Made by a program: the position numbers and the translations under genes. A model generated the notes under the pieces. The model saw nothing but the letters and a program-made list of their open reading frames with translations, ran no database searches and was not told where the DNA came from. From assembly GCA_900078375.1 (NCBI GenBank), contig FLQS01000002.1, positions 62,001 through 126,000 on the forward strand: a DNA stretch of 64,000 nt, written 5' to 3'. Of this stretch, positions 24,951-33,588 are shown piece by piece. The number at the start of each line of letters is the position of its first letter. Within the stretch, counting starts at the first letter, position 1. Source of the DNA: an uncultured Mycobacterium sp. Lineage in GTDB: Bacteria > Actinomycetota > Actinomycetes > Mycobacteriales > Mycobacteriaceae.

Positions 24951-26153
24951 CTAGCGCAACACCCGAACCGGCGCGTGGTGCCAGCCGACCACATTGGTCA
25001 TCGCCACTCGCTCAAGACGATCGCGGTGAAGTTCGAAGCGCGGCATGAAGTCCAGCAGCTTGTCCAGCGCGATCGCGCTCTCCATGCGGGCCAGGGCGGC
25101 ACCAAGGCAACTATGAACGCCATAACCGAATCCGAAGTTCTGGGCTTCGGTGCGGTCCCGGGTGATGTCAAACGTGTCGGCGTTGGTGAAGGCCCGCTCG
25201 TCACGGTTGGCCGACCCCAGGCACAGCAGCACCGGGCTGTGAGCAGGGATGGTGCTGTCGTGCAATTCGATGTCGCGGGTGCTGTACCGCACGAGGTACT
25301 GCGCCGGAGCCTCCCAGCGCAGCAGTTCCTCCACCGCACCGGGGATCAAGCTGCGGTCGCCATGCATCATCTCCCATTGGTCGGGGTGATCGGCGAACGT
25401 CACGATGGCGTTGCCCACCAGCTTGGTGACCGTCTCGGCGCCGGCGCCGCCGAGCAGGGATGCGAAGCCGGTGATCTCGATGTCGTCGAGTTTGGTCATC
25501 TCGCCGTCGCGGTCGAGTTCGACGTTGATCAGGTCGGTGATCATGTCGTCCTGCGGGTTGGCGCGGTGTTCTTGAATGATCTCGTAATACATCATGCCGG
25601 TCTCGATGCCGGCGGCGATGCCTTCTTCGGGCATCTCTACCTTTCCGTATTCCCTGGCGAGTTGCTTGTCCAGCAGCAGCCGGACTTTCTGTCGCAGCTC
25701 GACGGGCACACCCAGCATGGCGGTGATGACCTCGACGGGGAACAGTGCCGAGAAGTCTTGTACCACATCGAAATTCTCGGGGTCGGCGGCAGCAAGAAAC
25801 CGGTCGATCTGCGCGATGACGGTCTGGCGTTGCCGTTCGGTGGCTCGCGGCGTGAACACCTTGTTGACCAGGCTGCGCATCCGCCGGTGATCAGGCGGGT
25901 CCATCATGATCATCAGCGGCGGCACCGGATCATCGGACCGCACCATCTGCAGGTCGATGCCGCGCGCCGACGAATACGTGACGTAATCCTTCATCGCCAC
26001 CGACACATCGGCGTGGCGGGTCAGCGCATAGAAGTCGTACTGCTCGTTGTAATACACGGGCGCTTCATCACGCAGCCGCCGGTACGTGGCGTAGGGCGAG
26101 TTGAAGAAGTCATCCGAGAACGGATCAAAGACGACCTTCGATGTTGTCAACAT
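24951..26153 (-). CDS. cytochrome P450
   Basis: The 400-residue product is a soluble bacterial-type P450. It shows the I-helix oxygen-activation motif (GGAGAETVTKL), the K-helix ExxR in VEELLRWEAP, the meander, and the heme-binding loop FGFGYGVHSCLGAALAR, whose Cys ligates heme. It catalyses oxygen-dependent hydroxylation with electrons from a ferredoxin, which is not encoded here. It lies 44 bp downstream of the CoA-transferase gene and is probably cotranscribed with it from the divergent region at 27455. Family assignment and substrate are not possible by eye. Neighbours suggest a sterol-, terpene- or fatty-acid-like compound. It converges with the mce operon, leaving a 12-bp gap. Confidence 0.92.
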   Translation of the reverse strand: MLTTSKVVFDPFSDDFFNSPYATYRRLRDEAPVYYNEQYDFYALTRHADVSVAMKDYVTYSSARGIDLQMVRSDDPVPPLMIMMDPPDHRRMRSLVNKVFTPRATERQRQTVIAQIDRFLAAADPENFDVVQDFSALFPVEVITAMLGVPVELRQKVRLLLDKQLAREYGKVEMPEEGIAAGIETGMMYYEIIQEHRANPQDDMITDLINVELDRDGEMTKLDDIEITGFASLLGGAGAETVTKLVGNAIVTFADHPDQWEMMHGDRSLIPGAVEELLRWEAPAQYLVRYSTRDIELHDSTIPAHSPVLLCLGSANRDERAFTNADTFDITRDRTEAQNFGFGYGVHSCLGAALARMESAIALDKLLDFMPRFELHRDRLERVAMTNVVGWHHAPVRVLR

Positions 26154-26197
26154 ATCCTCCTACAGCGCTGCGCTTTTCGACGTTGAGACTACGGTGG

Positions 26198-27418
26198 TCA
26201 TAGGATCGCCCCGGCCACTTTGGCCTTCTCGATGTCGTCCCAGTCGACACCGAGTTCCATCAGAATCTCCTCGGTGTGCTGGCCGTGCTCAGGCGAGCGG
26301 GCCGGCTGCGGCGGAGTCTCGTTGAACTGCACGGGCGCTGCGACGGTGCGGTATTCGTTGCCACGATCGTCGACATTGGTGACGACGTACCCGTTGGGTT
26401 CGACCTGCGGGTCGTTGAGGGTCTCCCTCGAGGTGGCGTAGCTCGCCCACACACCGGGTTCGTCGGCCAGAACTTTCTGCCAGTGCTGCAGGTCTTCCTC
26501 AGCGAATCGCTTGTTCAGGATGTCGATGCCTTCGGCGCAGTTGGCGATCAGGTTCGCCGACGGGACGAATCGCTCATCGGTGGCGAGCTCGGGCAGTCCG
26601 ATTCGGTGGCAGAATCCGGCCCAGAACCTGTCGGGTTGCAGGAATACCAATTGCAGCCAGCGCGCGTCGCGGGTCTTGTAGCGGTTGACCACCGGGTTGA
26701 ACGCAACCCCTGGCGGCGCGCTGGGGATACCGTCGGCATCGAACAGGTCGGCAACCGCAATCGACGGTGCACTGGCCCACATTGCTTGTGCCAGAAGGGA
26801 AGAGTCCACGACCGAGCCCTCCCCGGTGCGCTCCCGGTGAAACAGTGCCGCGCAGACGCCGCCGGCCAGCGTCGCACCGGCCTGCAGATCTCCGAACGCC
26901 GGTCCTTGACTGGCGGGGTACTCGGCACCAAACGGCGTCAGCGTGTAGCCGACACCGCCGCGGGCTAGATAGGTCGCCCCGTCGAAGCCGCCTTGATCGC
27001 TGTCCGGGCCGCGAACGCCCAGGCCCGACCCGCGGGCGATGATGATATTGGGATTGAAGGCGCGGATGTCGTCGACCGTGAGCCGGGCACGTGCCAGCGC
27101 TCCCGGCAACCAGTTGGTCAGCAGGACGTCGGCGGTCCCCAGCAGCCGGCCGAACAGCTCACGACCCAACTCGGATTTGAGATCCAAGGCCAGGCTGCGC
27201 TTTCCCCGATTGCCGAGTTCCATCATGAAATCGACGTCGGCCCTCGCGAGGTCGCGAGTGAATCCACCCACGACCAACGCGCGGCTCGGGTCGCCGAATT
27301 CGACGCTTTCCACCTTGATGACGTCGGCCCCCCAGTCGGCCAGAGCGGCACCCGCGGATGGCACGTAGGTCCACGACGCCATCTCGACGACACGAACCCC
27401 GGCGAGCACCCCTGACAT
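26198..27418 (-). CDS. family III CoA-transferase (CaiB/BaiF type)
   Basis: The 406-residue product begins LAGVRVVEMASWTYVPSAGAALADWGADVIKVE, the CaiB/BaiF/formyl-CoA-transferase N-terminus. It also has LALDLKSELGRELFGRLLGTADVLLTNW and GEGSVVDSSLLAQAMW. The family moves CoA between acids or racemises 2-methylacyl-CoA. In formyl-CoA transferase a catalytic Asp lies at the end of the GxGxxVDxSxxD stretch; here that position appears to be Ala, so the chemistry is uncertain. ATG 27418 sits 8 nt after AGAGG; ATG 27424 is possible. The much longer open frame to 28237 is shadow. It is first in the leftward operon with the P450. Confidence 0.85.
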   Translation of the reverse strand: MSGVLAGVRVVEMASWTYVPSAGAALADWGADVIKVESVEFGDPSRALVVGGFTRDLARADVDFMMELGNRGKRSLALDLKSELGRELFGRLLGTADVLLTNWLPGALARARLTVDDIRAFNPNIIIARGSGLGVRGPDSDQGGFDGATYLARGGVGYTLTPFGAEYPASQGPAFGDLQAGATLAGGVCAALFHRERTGEGSVVDSSLLAQAMWASAPSIAVADLFDADGIPSAPPGVAFNPVVNRYKTRDARWLQLVFLQPDRFWAGFCHRIGLPELATDERFVPSANLIANCAEGIDILNKRFAEEDLQHWQKVLADEPGVWASYATSRETLNDPQVEPNGYVVTNVDDRGNEYRTVAAPVQFNETPPQPARSPEHGQHTEEILMELGVDWDDIEKAKVAGAIL

Positions 27419-27454
27419 ACACATCCCCTCTCCGACCGGCGTTGACACAACGTT

Positions 27455-27471
27455 ACCGTAAGACATACGGT
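27455..27471. promoter_or_regulatory. 17-bp palindromic operator ACCGTA-N5-TACGGT (copy 1)
   Basis: ACCGTA (27455-27460) and TACGGT (27466-27471) flank AGACA in the 87-bp divergent region between the CoA-transferase and DUF35 genes. The same 6-5-6 arrangement with identical arms occurs at 36688-36704 before the second P450 gene. Two identical palindromes at promoter positions 9 kb apart strongly suggest one shared regulator. Confidence 0.65.
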
Positions 27472-27505
27472 TGTAATCCACAACGGTGACGGAGCGGAGG
27501 ATTAG

Positions 27506-27934
27506 TTGAACGTCAAACCCGTTCCGATTCCGGATCCGGTGAGTGCGTACTACTGGGAGAACGCCAAGAACGGCAAGCTCACCGTGCAAGGTTTCGAAGG
27601 GCTCGACATCCGCCAGCATCCGCCGGGGCCGACACCCGAGATTCCCGGCGGCGGACCAGCGGGGGCGGTCCCCGTCGCGGTGGAGGTCAGTGGTCGCGGC
27701 ACGCTGTACTCGTACACGGTGCTGCGCCAGGCGTTCCATCCCGGCTTCCTGGACGCGGTCCCGCTGCTGATCGGGTTGACCGAGCTCGACGACGCCCCTG
27801 GTGTGCGGATCATGACCAATATCGTCGAGGCCGATCCCGACGAACTGACCATCGGCATGCCGATGGAGGTGGTGTTCGAACCGCGCGCTGACATGGCGAT
27901 ACCGCAGTTTCGCCCGGTGCGGACGCCGCAGTGA
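27506..27934 (+). CDS. DUF35/OB-fold protein lacking the zinc-ribbon cysteines
   Basis: The 142-residue product has the OB-fold half of DUF35 (ChsH2/acyl-CoA-associated) proteins: SGRGTLYSYTVLRQAFHPGF, PLLIGLTELDDAPGVRIMTNIV, IGMPMEVVFEPR. Typical members carry a rubredoxin-like zinc ribbon with four Cys before this. Here there is no Cys at all, so the ribbon is lost. TTG 27506 follows GAGCGGAGG. The stop overlaps the thiolase-like gene (GTGA 27931-27934). DUF35 and thiolase-like proteins work together in the cholesterol side-chain aldolase (Ltp2 with the DUF35 part of ChsH2), so an analogous complex is likely. The substrate is unknown. Confidence 0.82.
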   Translation: MNVKPVPIPDPVSAYYWENAKNGKLTVQGFEGLDIRQHPPGPTPEIPGGGPAGAVPVAVEVSGRGTLYSYTVLRQAFHPGFLDAVPLLIGLTELDDAPGVRIMTNIVEADPDELTIGMPMEVVFEPRADMAIPQFRPVRTPQ

Positions 27935-29067
27935 CGCACGACAAGGCGGCTGTCGTCGGCATCGGTTATTCGAGTGTGCACCGGGCCAAGGGGGTAGATG
28001 GACGAGGTCTGGCCGTCGATGCCGCCCGCGCGGCGATCGCCGATGCGGGTCTGCAGATCTCCGATGTCGACGGGGTGTTCGAATACGCCGGCAACGAACA
28101 GTCCTACGATCTCGCCAAGATGCTCGGTATCGAAAACCTGGTCGCCTTCGGGGATTTCGGCCCGTGGGGGCCCTCGGCCATGAGTTCGGTGGTCGGGGCG
28201 CACATGGCCGTCCAGTCGGGCGCCTGCGAGGTCGCACTGGTGGTGCGTTCGGTTACCAGGGAGTGGGGCCAACAGTCCGCGGAGAAGATGCTGCCGCCCC
28301 CGTCGGGGATGTGGCAGTGGGATCTGCCCTACGGCATCGCCGGCGGGATGATCCCGGTGATGGCGATGAAGATGCGCCGCAGGTTCCACACCCTCGGCGG
28401 CACGCCGGTAGATTACGGTCATATCGCGGTCAACGCGCGGCGCTGGTCGAGCCTCAACGAGCGTGCCATCCTGCGCGAGCTGATCACCATGGACGACTAT
28501 CTGAACTCACGGATGGTCTCGGATCCGGTGCACCTCTTCGATTGTGACTATCCGGTCACCGGCGCATGCGCCGTCGTCATCACCTCCGCCGAACGGGCTC
28601 TCGACACAGCCAAGGCGCCGGTGTGGATCGACGCGATCGCGATGGGCACCGGATGGAAGCCGGACTGGACCTACACCGACGACTTTCTCTTCGGCGGGAC
28701 TCGCCGCTGCGCCGAGACCATGTGGAAGCGCTCATCGGTGACACCCGTCGATGTCGACGTGGCACAGCTCTATGACGGATTCACCCACATCACCGTGTCG
28801 TGGATCGAAGCGATGGGGTTCTGCGGGATAGGGGAATTCGGCGATTGGGTCGATGCCGGATCCGCGATCGGGCCTGGCGGCGCACTGCCGCTGAACACCC
28901 AGGGCGGCCAACTGGCCGAGGGCCGGCTGCACGGTTTGAGCTTCCTGGCCGAGGGTGTCGCGCAGCTGCGCGGTGAGTGCGGAGTCCGCCAGGTCCCCGA
29001 TGCCCAGGTGGCCGTAGTTGCCAACGCCCATGGACCGCACTGCGCCTCACTGGTGCTGACCACATGA
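27931..29067 (+). CDS. thiolase-like lipid-transfer protein family (Ltp/aldolase type)
   Basis: The 378-residue product has thiolase-fold features (KAAVVGIGYSSVHRAKGVDGRGLAVDAARAAIADAGL; DGFTHITVSWIEAMGFC; a terminal NAHGPHCASLVL), but the usual nucleophile loop reads WGPSAMSSV and has no Cys. Mycobacterial Ltp2 is a member of this Cys-less group and performs retro-aldol cleavage of a steroid side-chain CoA thioester with a DUF35 partner. GTG 27931 overlaps the DUF35 stop, so the two proteins are probably made as a complex. I infer C-C bond cleavage releasing propionyl- or acetyl-CoA. Lipid transfer or another CoA role is the alternative. Confidence 0.85.
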   Translation: MTHDKAAVVGIGYSSVHRAKGVDGRGLAVDAARAAIADAGLQISDVDGVFEYAGNEQSYDLAKMLGIENLVAFGDFGPWGPSAMSSVVGAHMAVQSGACEVALVVRSVTREWGQQSAEKMLPPPSGMWQWDLPYGIAGGMIPVMAMKMRRRFHTLGGTPVDYGHIAVNARRWSSLNERAILRELITMDDYLNSRMVSDPVHLFDCDYPVTGACAVVITSAERALDTAKAPVWIDAIAMGTGWKPDWTYTDDFLFGGTRRCAETMWKRSSVTPVDVDVAQLYDGFTHITVSWIEAMGFCGIGEFGDWVDAGSAIGPGGALPLNTQGGQLAEGRLHGLSFLAEGVAQLRGECGVRQVPDAQVAVVANAHGPHCASLVLTT

Positions 29068-29098
29068 CCATCTCCGACAGAGCCCACCAGGAGCCGTG

Positions 29099-30628
29099 AT
29101 GACAGCGACGTCGACCGTGACCGATCGGGAACCGACCGAATCCACGGCACTCAACCATCGAGCCGCGCAAAGCGCGGACTCCCGCATGTACATCGACGGT
29201 GAACTCCGTGATGCTCACTCCGGCAAACAGTTCGACAACATCAGCCCAGCCACCGGCGCGGTGTTGGGTACCACCAGCGCGGCGGGTCCCGAGGACATGA
29301 TGGCAGCGATCGCTGCGGCGCGGCGCGCGTTTGACGAGACCGAGTGGAGCACCAACAACGGACTGCGCAAGCGGTGTCTGCTGCAGCTGCAGGCGGCGCT
29401 GGAGGAGGAGTGTGAGGAGCTGCGCGAGGAAATCATCGCCGAAGTCGGCGCGCCACTGATGACGACGCTGATGGCTCAGGTGGACTGGCCGCTGGCTGAT
29501 GCCCTGAGGTTTCCCGCCGACCTCATCGACTCGTTCGCGTGGTCGCGGGAGCTGGGTGTCGGTAAGGCCGGTGATGGCCGGCGCCGCGTGGTCAAGGAGC
29601 CCGTCGGGGTGGTGGCGGCGATCGCGCCGTGGAACTATCCGTTCGAGATCGTGTCCAACAAGTTGGGTCAGGCGCTCGCGACCGGGAATACCGTTGTGCT
29701 CAAGCCGGATCCGAACACGCCGTGGACGTCGACGCGGCTGGGCCGGCTGCTCGCCGAGCACACCGACATCCCCCCGGGCGTGGTCAACGTGGTCCCGACC
29801 CCGGACAACGATGTGGCCGAGCTGTTGGTTCGCGATCCGCGGGTCGATCTGGTGTCGTTCACCGGCTCGACCGACGTCGGCCGCCGGATCGCCGGCAGGG
29901 CTGCAGAGACGCTCAAGCGGGTGTTCCTGGAACTGGGTGGCAAGTCCGCACTCGTCCTTCTCGACGACGCCGACCTGGACGCGGCCATTCCCTCGACCCT
30001 TCAGGTGTGCTTCCACGCCGGTCAGGGCTGCGCGATCAACTCCAGGTTGCTGGTGCCGGCGCACCGCTACGACGAGGTGGTCGCCCGGGTGGTCGAGCTG
30101 TTCGAGATGATCAGGCCCGGAGACCCGGCGCGCGCCGATACACTGCTCGGCCCGGTGATCAATAACCGCCAGCGTGATCGCATTCTCGGATTCGTCGACC
30201 GCGCGAAAGCTGCTGGCGCTCAGATACTTACCGGTGGTGCGGCCCCTACCGATCTGCATCCCGAGCTGGCCGGCGGCAGCTACGTACTCCCGACGCTGGT
30301 GACCGGAGTGGACAACTCCGCGGAAATCGCCCGGCAAGAGGTGTTCGGCCCGGTGATGGTGGTGCTCCCCTACTCTGACGACGCCGAAGCACTGGCGTTG
30401 GCCAACGACAGCGAATACGGCTTGTCGGGATCGGTCTTCACCTCCTCGCCGGACCGGGGCATGGACTTCGCCAATCGAATCCGGGCCGGATCGTTCAGCG
30501 TCAACGGCGGGATGTTCTACGGGGCCGACGCCCCCTACGGCGGTTACAAGGCCAGCGGTATCGGACGGCAGAACGGTATCGAGGGTTTCGAACAGTATCT
30601 CGAGACCAAGACCATCGGCTACCTGTAA
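29099..30628 (+). CDS. aldehyde dehydrogenase (NAD(P)-dependent)
   Basis: The 509-residue product has the aldehyde dehydrogenase core: APWNYPFEIV (Asn that stabilises the oxyanion), VSFTGSTDVGRRIA (cofactor loop), LELGGKSALVLLDDADLD with Glu278, and CFHAGQGCAINSRLLV with catalytic Cys311, then EVFGPVMVVLPY. ATG 29099 is 7 nt from AGGAG; GTG 29096 is only 4 nt away and less likely. It lies 31 bp after the thiolase-like gene in the plus-strand operon. It could oxidise the aldehyde left by the retro-aldol step or that made by the alcohol dehydrogenase encoded downstream. Its length is normal for the family. Confidence 0.92.
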   Translation: MTATSTVTDREPTESTALNHRAAQSADSRMYIDGELRDAHSGKQFDNISPATGAVLGTTSAAGPEDMMAAIAAARRAFDETEWSTNNGLRKRCLLQLQAALEEECEELREEIIAEVGAPLMTTLMAQVDWPLADALRFPADLIDSFAWSRELGVGKAGDGRRRVVKEPVGVVAAIAPWNYPFEIVSNKLGQALATGNTVVLKPDPNTPWTSTRLGRLLAEHTDIPPGVVNVVPTPDNDVAELLVRDPRVDLVSFTGSTDVGRRIAGRAAETLKRVFLELGGKSALVLLDDADLDAAIPSTLQVCFHAGQGCAINSRLLVPAHRYDEVVARVVELFEMIRPGDPARADTLLGPVINNRQRDRILGFVDRAKAAGAQILTGGAAPTDLHPELAGGSYVLPTLVTGVDNSAEIARQEVFGPVMVVLPYSDDAEALALANDSEYGLSGSVFTSSPDRGMDFANRIRAGSFSVNGGMFYGADAPYGGYKASGIGRQNGIEGFEQYLETKTIGYL

Positions 30629-30685
30629 TCCGGACTTCTAAACCCACTGAAAATCAACAACATTCACTACCACACGGAGAACACC

Positions 30686-31546
30686 ATGGGACGAGTTGAC
30701 GGCAAGGTCGCCATCATCAGCGGCGCGGCACGCGGCCAAGGCCGATCGCACGCGCGATTGCTCGCCGCCGAAGGCGCCGATATCATCGCTATCGACATCT
30801 GCGCCGACATCGAGAGCAACGACTACCCCCTGGCGCGGCCCGACGACCTCGACGAGACAGCTCGTCTCGTCGAGAAGGAGGGACGCAATGCGTATACCGC
30901 GATCGTCGATGTGCGGGACCGCAATGCCGTCGCGGCCGCGGTCGACGCCGGGGTGGCCGAATTCGGCAAGCTCGACATCGTCGTCGCCAATGCCGGGATC
31001 GCACCCCTGACCAGGGGCGGACCCCGCCAGGCCTTCGTCGACGCCGTCGACGTCGACCTGGTCGGCGTTCTGAACCTGGTGCACGCCAGCCTCAAACACC
31101 TGACGGCCGGTGCGTCGATCATCGCGACGGGCTCCCTGGCAGCCTCGCTCGCGTCGCAGAACACCAGCGGAATGGATGCCGGACCCGGTGGCGCCGGTTA
31201 CGGTTTCGCCAAACAGGTGGTGGCGCACTACGTCAACAACCTGGCTCTACAGCTGGCCGGAGAATTCATCCGGGTCAACGCCGTGCATCCCACCAACGTC
31301 AACACGGCGATGTTGCACAGCGCGCCGATGTACGCGGCGTTCCGGCCCGACCTGGAGAACCCGACCCGCGAGGACGCGGAGGAGACGTTCCCGTTCCTCA
31401 ACGCGATGCCGGTGCCTTACGTCGAGCCCGAGGACATCAGCGAAGCGGTCCTGTACTTGGCCTCCGATGCGGCGCGTTACGTCACCGGTCAGCAGCTGCG
31501 TATCGATGCCGGCGGCACGATCAAAGCCATTGCCTGGTCGGGGTAG
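30686..31546 (+). CDS. mycofactocin-type SDR family oxidoreductase
   Basis: The 286-residue product starts GRVDGKVAIISGAARGQGRSHA with the extended RGQGRSHA motif, followed by an IDIC segment and an extra insertion (about residues 35-55) before the second Rossmann motif. These marks define the mycofactocin-associated SDR group, which binds its nicotinamide tightly and needs the redox peptide cofactor mycofactocin. Active-site Ser (TGSLAAS) and YGFAK (YxxxK) are present. It lies 57 bp after the aldehyde dehydrogenase. It probably oxidises a secondary alcohol intermediate. Mycofactocin biosynthesis genes are not in the window, so dependence is inferred from family. Confidence 0.85.
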   Translation: MGRVDGKVAIISGAARGQGRSHARLLAAEGADIIAIDICADIESNDYPLARPDDLDETARLVEKEGRNAYTAIVDVRDRNAVAAAVDAGVAEFGKLDIVVANAGIAPLTRGGPRQAFVDAVDVDLVGVLNLVHASLKHLTAGASIIATGSLAASLASQNTSGMDAGPGGAGYGFAKQVVAHYVNNLALQLAGEFIRVNAVHPTNVNTAMLHSAPMYAAFRPDLENPTREDAEETFPFLNAMPVPYVEPEDISEAVLYLASDAARYVTGQQLRIDAGGTIKAIAWSG

Positions 31547-31583
31547 CCCACCCACCGCCATCAAGCGATAGGACACCACAGCA

Positions 31584-32426
31584 GTGAAGTTCGGCATGAC
31601 CCTGGCCAGAGCCAACCCGGGGATTTGGAGCACGCTGACCCAGCGGGCGGATGAACTGGGCTTTGAATCCGTGTGGATTCCAGAGCATCTCGTGCTGCCG
31701 GTGAATATCAGCGGCAGCCCGCACCACGGGGCCGAGCATCCGCCGATACCGCCGCAGACGCCGGTCTTCGACGCACTGAACTACCTGTCGTTCTTGGCCG
31801 CTCAGACCAGCTCCATCCGGTTGGGCACCCACGTCTACAACATCGGGCTGCGCCATCCGTTCGTCAGCGCCCGCGCCGCGGCCACCCTGGACGTGTTATC
31901 AGCGGGCCGGCTGGAATTCGGGATCGGTGCCAGCTGGCTGCGTGAGGAATGGGACGCCGTGGGATGGGACTTCGACACCCGCGGCGCCCGCGTCGACGAG
32001 GCACTGGAGATCTGCCGGGCATTGTGGACCGAACAGAAGGTGGCGCGCCACGGCCGGTTCTTCAGCTTCGACGAGGTCATGTTCGAACCCAAGCCGGTGC
32101 AGCCGGGCGGCCCGCCGATCCATGTCGGCGGCGACGGCAAGGCGGCCCTGCGGCGGGTGGCCCGCTTCGGCGACGGCTGGACACCGATGAATCACATCCT
32201 CGACATGCTCCCTGCGTCGTTGCGCACGCTGGATGAGCTGTGGATCGAACACGGCCGGCTCGGGCGTCCCCAGATCACCATCAGCTACCCGGTCACGGGC
32301 CTCGACGACGTCAAACGGCTCGCCGATGCCGGCGTCGACCGGGTGATCGTCGACCCGTGGCAGCGCACCAGCGGAGCACTTGACGGAATTGCCCGGTTCG
32401 CCGACGAGATCATGAGCAAGATGTGA
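31584..32426 (+). CDS. LLM class oxidoreductase, probably F420-dependent
   Basis: The 280-residue product is a luciferase-like TIM barrel: MKFGMTLARANPGIW at the start, LGFESVWIPEHLVLP, TSSIRLGTHVYNIGLRHP, VLSAGRLEFGIGASWLREEW, PPIHVGGDGKAALRRVARFGDGWTP. These match the mycobacterial branch that uses coenzyme F420 rather than FMN. The GTG at 31584 follows CACAGCA and ATAGGACA; no strong Shine-Dalgarno is seen. It lies 37 bp after the SDR and 27 bp before the alcohol dehydrogenase. It may oxidise or reduce a keto/alkene group on the pathway substrate; the identity is unknown. Confidence 0.85.
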   Translation: MKFGMTLARANPGIWSTLTQRADELGFESVWIPEHLVLPVNISGSPHHGAEHPPIPPQTPVFDALNYLSFLAAQTSSIRLGTHVYNIGLRHPFVSARAAATLDVLSAGRLEFGIGASWLREEWDAVGWDFDTRGARVDEALEICRALWTEQKVARHGRFFSFDEVMFEPKPVQPGGPPIHVGGDGKAALRRVARFGDGWTPMNHILDMLPASLRTLDELWIEHGRLGRPQITISYPVTGLDDVKRLADAGVDRVIVDPWQRTSGALDGIARFADEIMSKM

Positions 32427-32453
32427 TGGCACCGAGACGACCGAGGGGCGGCA

Positions 32454-33587
32454 ATGACTGAACACGGCGCGATCCTGCGCGCGATCTCCGAGCCCCTTGT
32501 GCTCGAGGAGATCAACCTTGCCCCGCTGGCGCCCGACCAGGTCCGGGTGCGCATCGCCGCCAGCGGCGTCTGCCATTCCGATCTGTCCCAGGCCACTGGC
32601 GCGCTACCTGCCGGCACGCCGTGCGTGCTGGGCCACGAGGGCGCCGGGATCATCGAGGCGGTCGGGTCCGAGGTCGCCCACGTCAAACCGGGAGACCATG
32701 TCGCGATCGCCTGGACCGCATCATGCGGCCGGTGTTGGTACTGCTATCGCGGCGAGGTACACCTGTGCCGCAATGCGATTCGCGATGTCTACTCGATGCC
32801 GTACGCCACCGACACCGAGGGCACGGCGCTGTTCACGTCGATGGGGGTGTCGAGTTTCGCGACAGCAACCAACTGTCTGGCGCGGGCGGTCGTCAAGATC
32901 GACGACGACATTCCGTTTGATATCGCCGCACTGGTGGGCTGTGGCGTGGCCACCGGCGCGGGGGCTGCACTCAATACCGCTCCGGTCGAACACGGCAGTG
33001 CGGTGGCGGTGATCGGCATGGGCGGAGTGGGCCTGGCGGTCTTGATGGCCGCCCGGGTACGGGGCGCTGCTGAGCTCATCGCCGTCGACCCGGTGGCATC
33101 CCGCCGCGCGATCGCCGTCGAGCTCGGCGCCACGCACGTCATCGATCCGAGCGCCGAGGACGTTGTCCAACAGGTCAAGGCGATCACCGGGCGCAGGGGT
33201 GCCGACTCGGTGTTCGAGGCCGTCGGACGCGCCGCAACGATCGAAACCGCGTTCAGTGCCACCCGCCCGGGCGGCACCACCTGCGTGGTGGGTGCCGCTT
33301 CGCCCGCCGAGAAGTTCTCCCTGTCGGCGCATGACCTCTTCATGCAGGGCAAGACGGTGGTGGGTTGTCAGTACGGATCGGTGGTGCCAGGACGCGATTT
33401 CCCGATGCTTCTGAAACTCTGGCGCTCCGGCGCGCTGCCGCTGGACAAGCTCATCACCCGGCGGATTGCGCTCGGCGAAGTCAACTCGGCATTCGATGAC
33501 CTATCGAGCGGCAGCGGAATTCGATCCGTGATCGTCAACGACGAAGTAAGGGCAGTAAACGTCAACGACGAAGTAAGGGCACAGTGA
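32454..33587 (+). CDS. zinc-dependent alcohol dehydrogenase (medium-chain)
   Basis: The 377-residue product has catalytic zinc ligands in GVCHSDLSQATG (Cys) and LGHEGAGII (His/Glu), a structural zinc site CGRCWYCYRGEVHLC with four Cys, and the Rossmann motif VIGMGGVGLAVL. Sequence style matches the mycobacterial class III-like/NDMA-type alcohol dehydrogenases. The last 18 residues are a tandem repeat of nine (IVNDEVRAV, NVNDEVRAQ) made by a 22-bp DNA direct repeat, a recent duplication beyond the normal C-terminus. It is followed after 1 bp by the lipocalin-like gene. It probably converts a primary alcohol of the pathway to the aldehyde. Confidence 0.9.
   Translation: MTEHGAILRAISEPLVLEEINLAPLAPDQVRVRIAASGVCHSDLSQATGALPAGTPCVLGHEGAGIIEAVGSEVAHVKPGDHVAIAWTASCGRCWYCYRGEVHLCRNAIRDVYSMPYATDTEGTALFTSMGVSSFATATNCLARAVVKIDDDIPFDIAALVGCGVATGAGAALNTAPVEHGSAVAVIGMGGVGLAVLMAARVRGAAELIAVDPVASRRAIAVELGATHVIDPSAEDVVQQVKAITGRRGADSVFEAVGRAATIETAFSATRPGGTTCVVGAASPAEKFSLSAHDLFMQGKTVVGCQYGSVVPGRDFPMLLKLWRSGALPLDKLITRRIALGEVNSAFDDLSSGSGIRSVIVNDEVRAVNVNDEVRAQ
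33533..33581 (+). repeat. 22-bp direct repeat at the 3' end of the alcohol dehydrogenase gene
   Basis: The 22-bp unit starting CGTCAACGACGAAGTAAGGG occurs at 33533-33554 and 33560-33581, a 27-bp (9-codon) period that keeps frame. It lengthens the C-terminus by nine residues and looks like slippage or recent duplication. Confidence 0.8.
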
Positions 33588-33588
33588 C

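Noticed and set aside
24975..26186. 403-codon plus-strand frame over the P450 gene
   Set aside because: It mirrors the P450 codons on the other strand and has His/Val/Gly-rich shadow composition without motifs.
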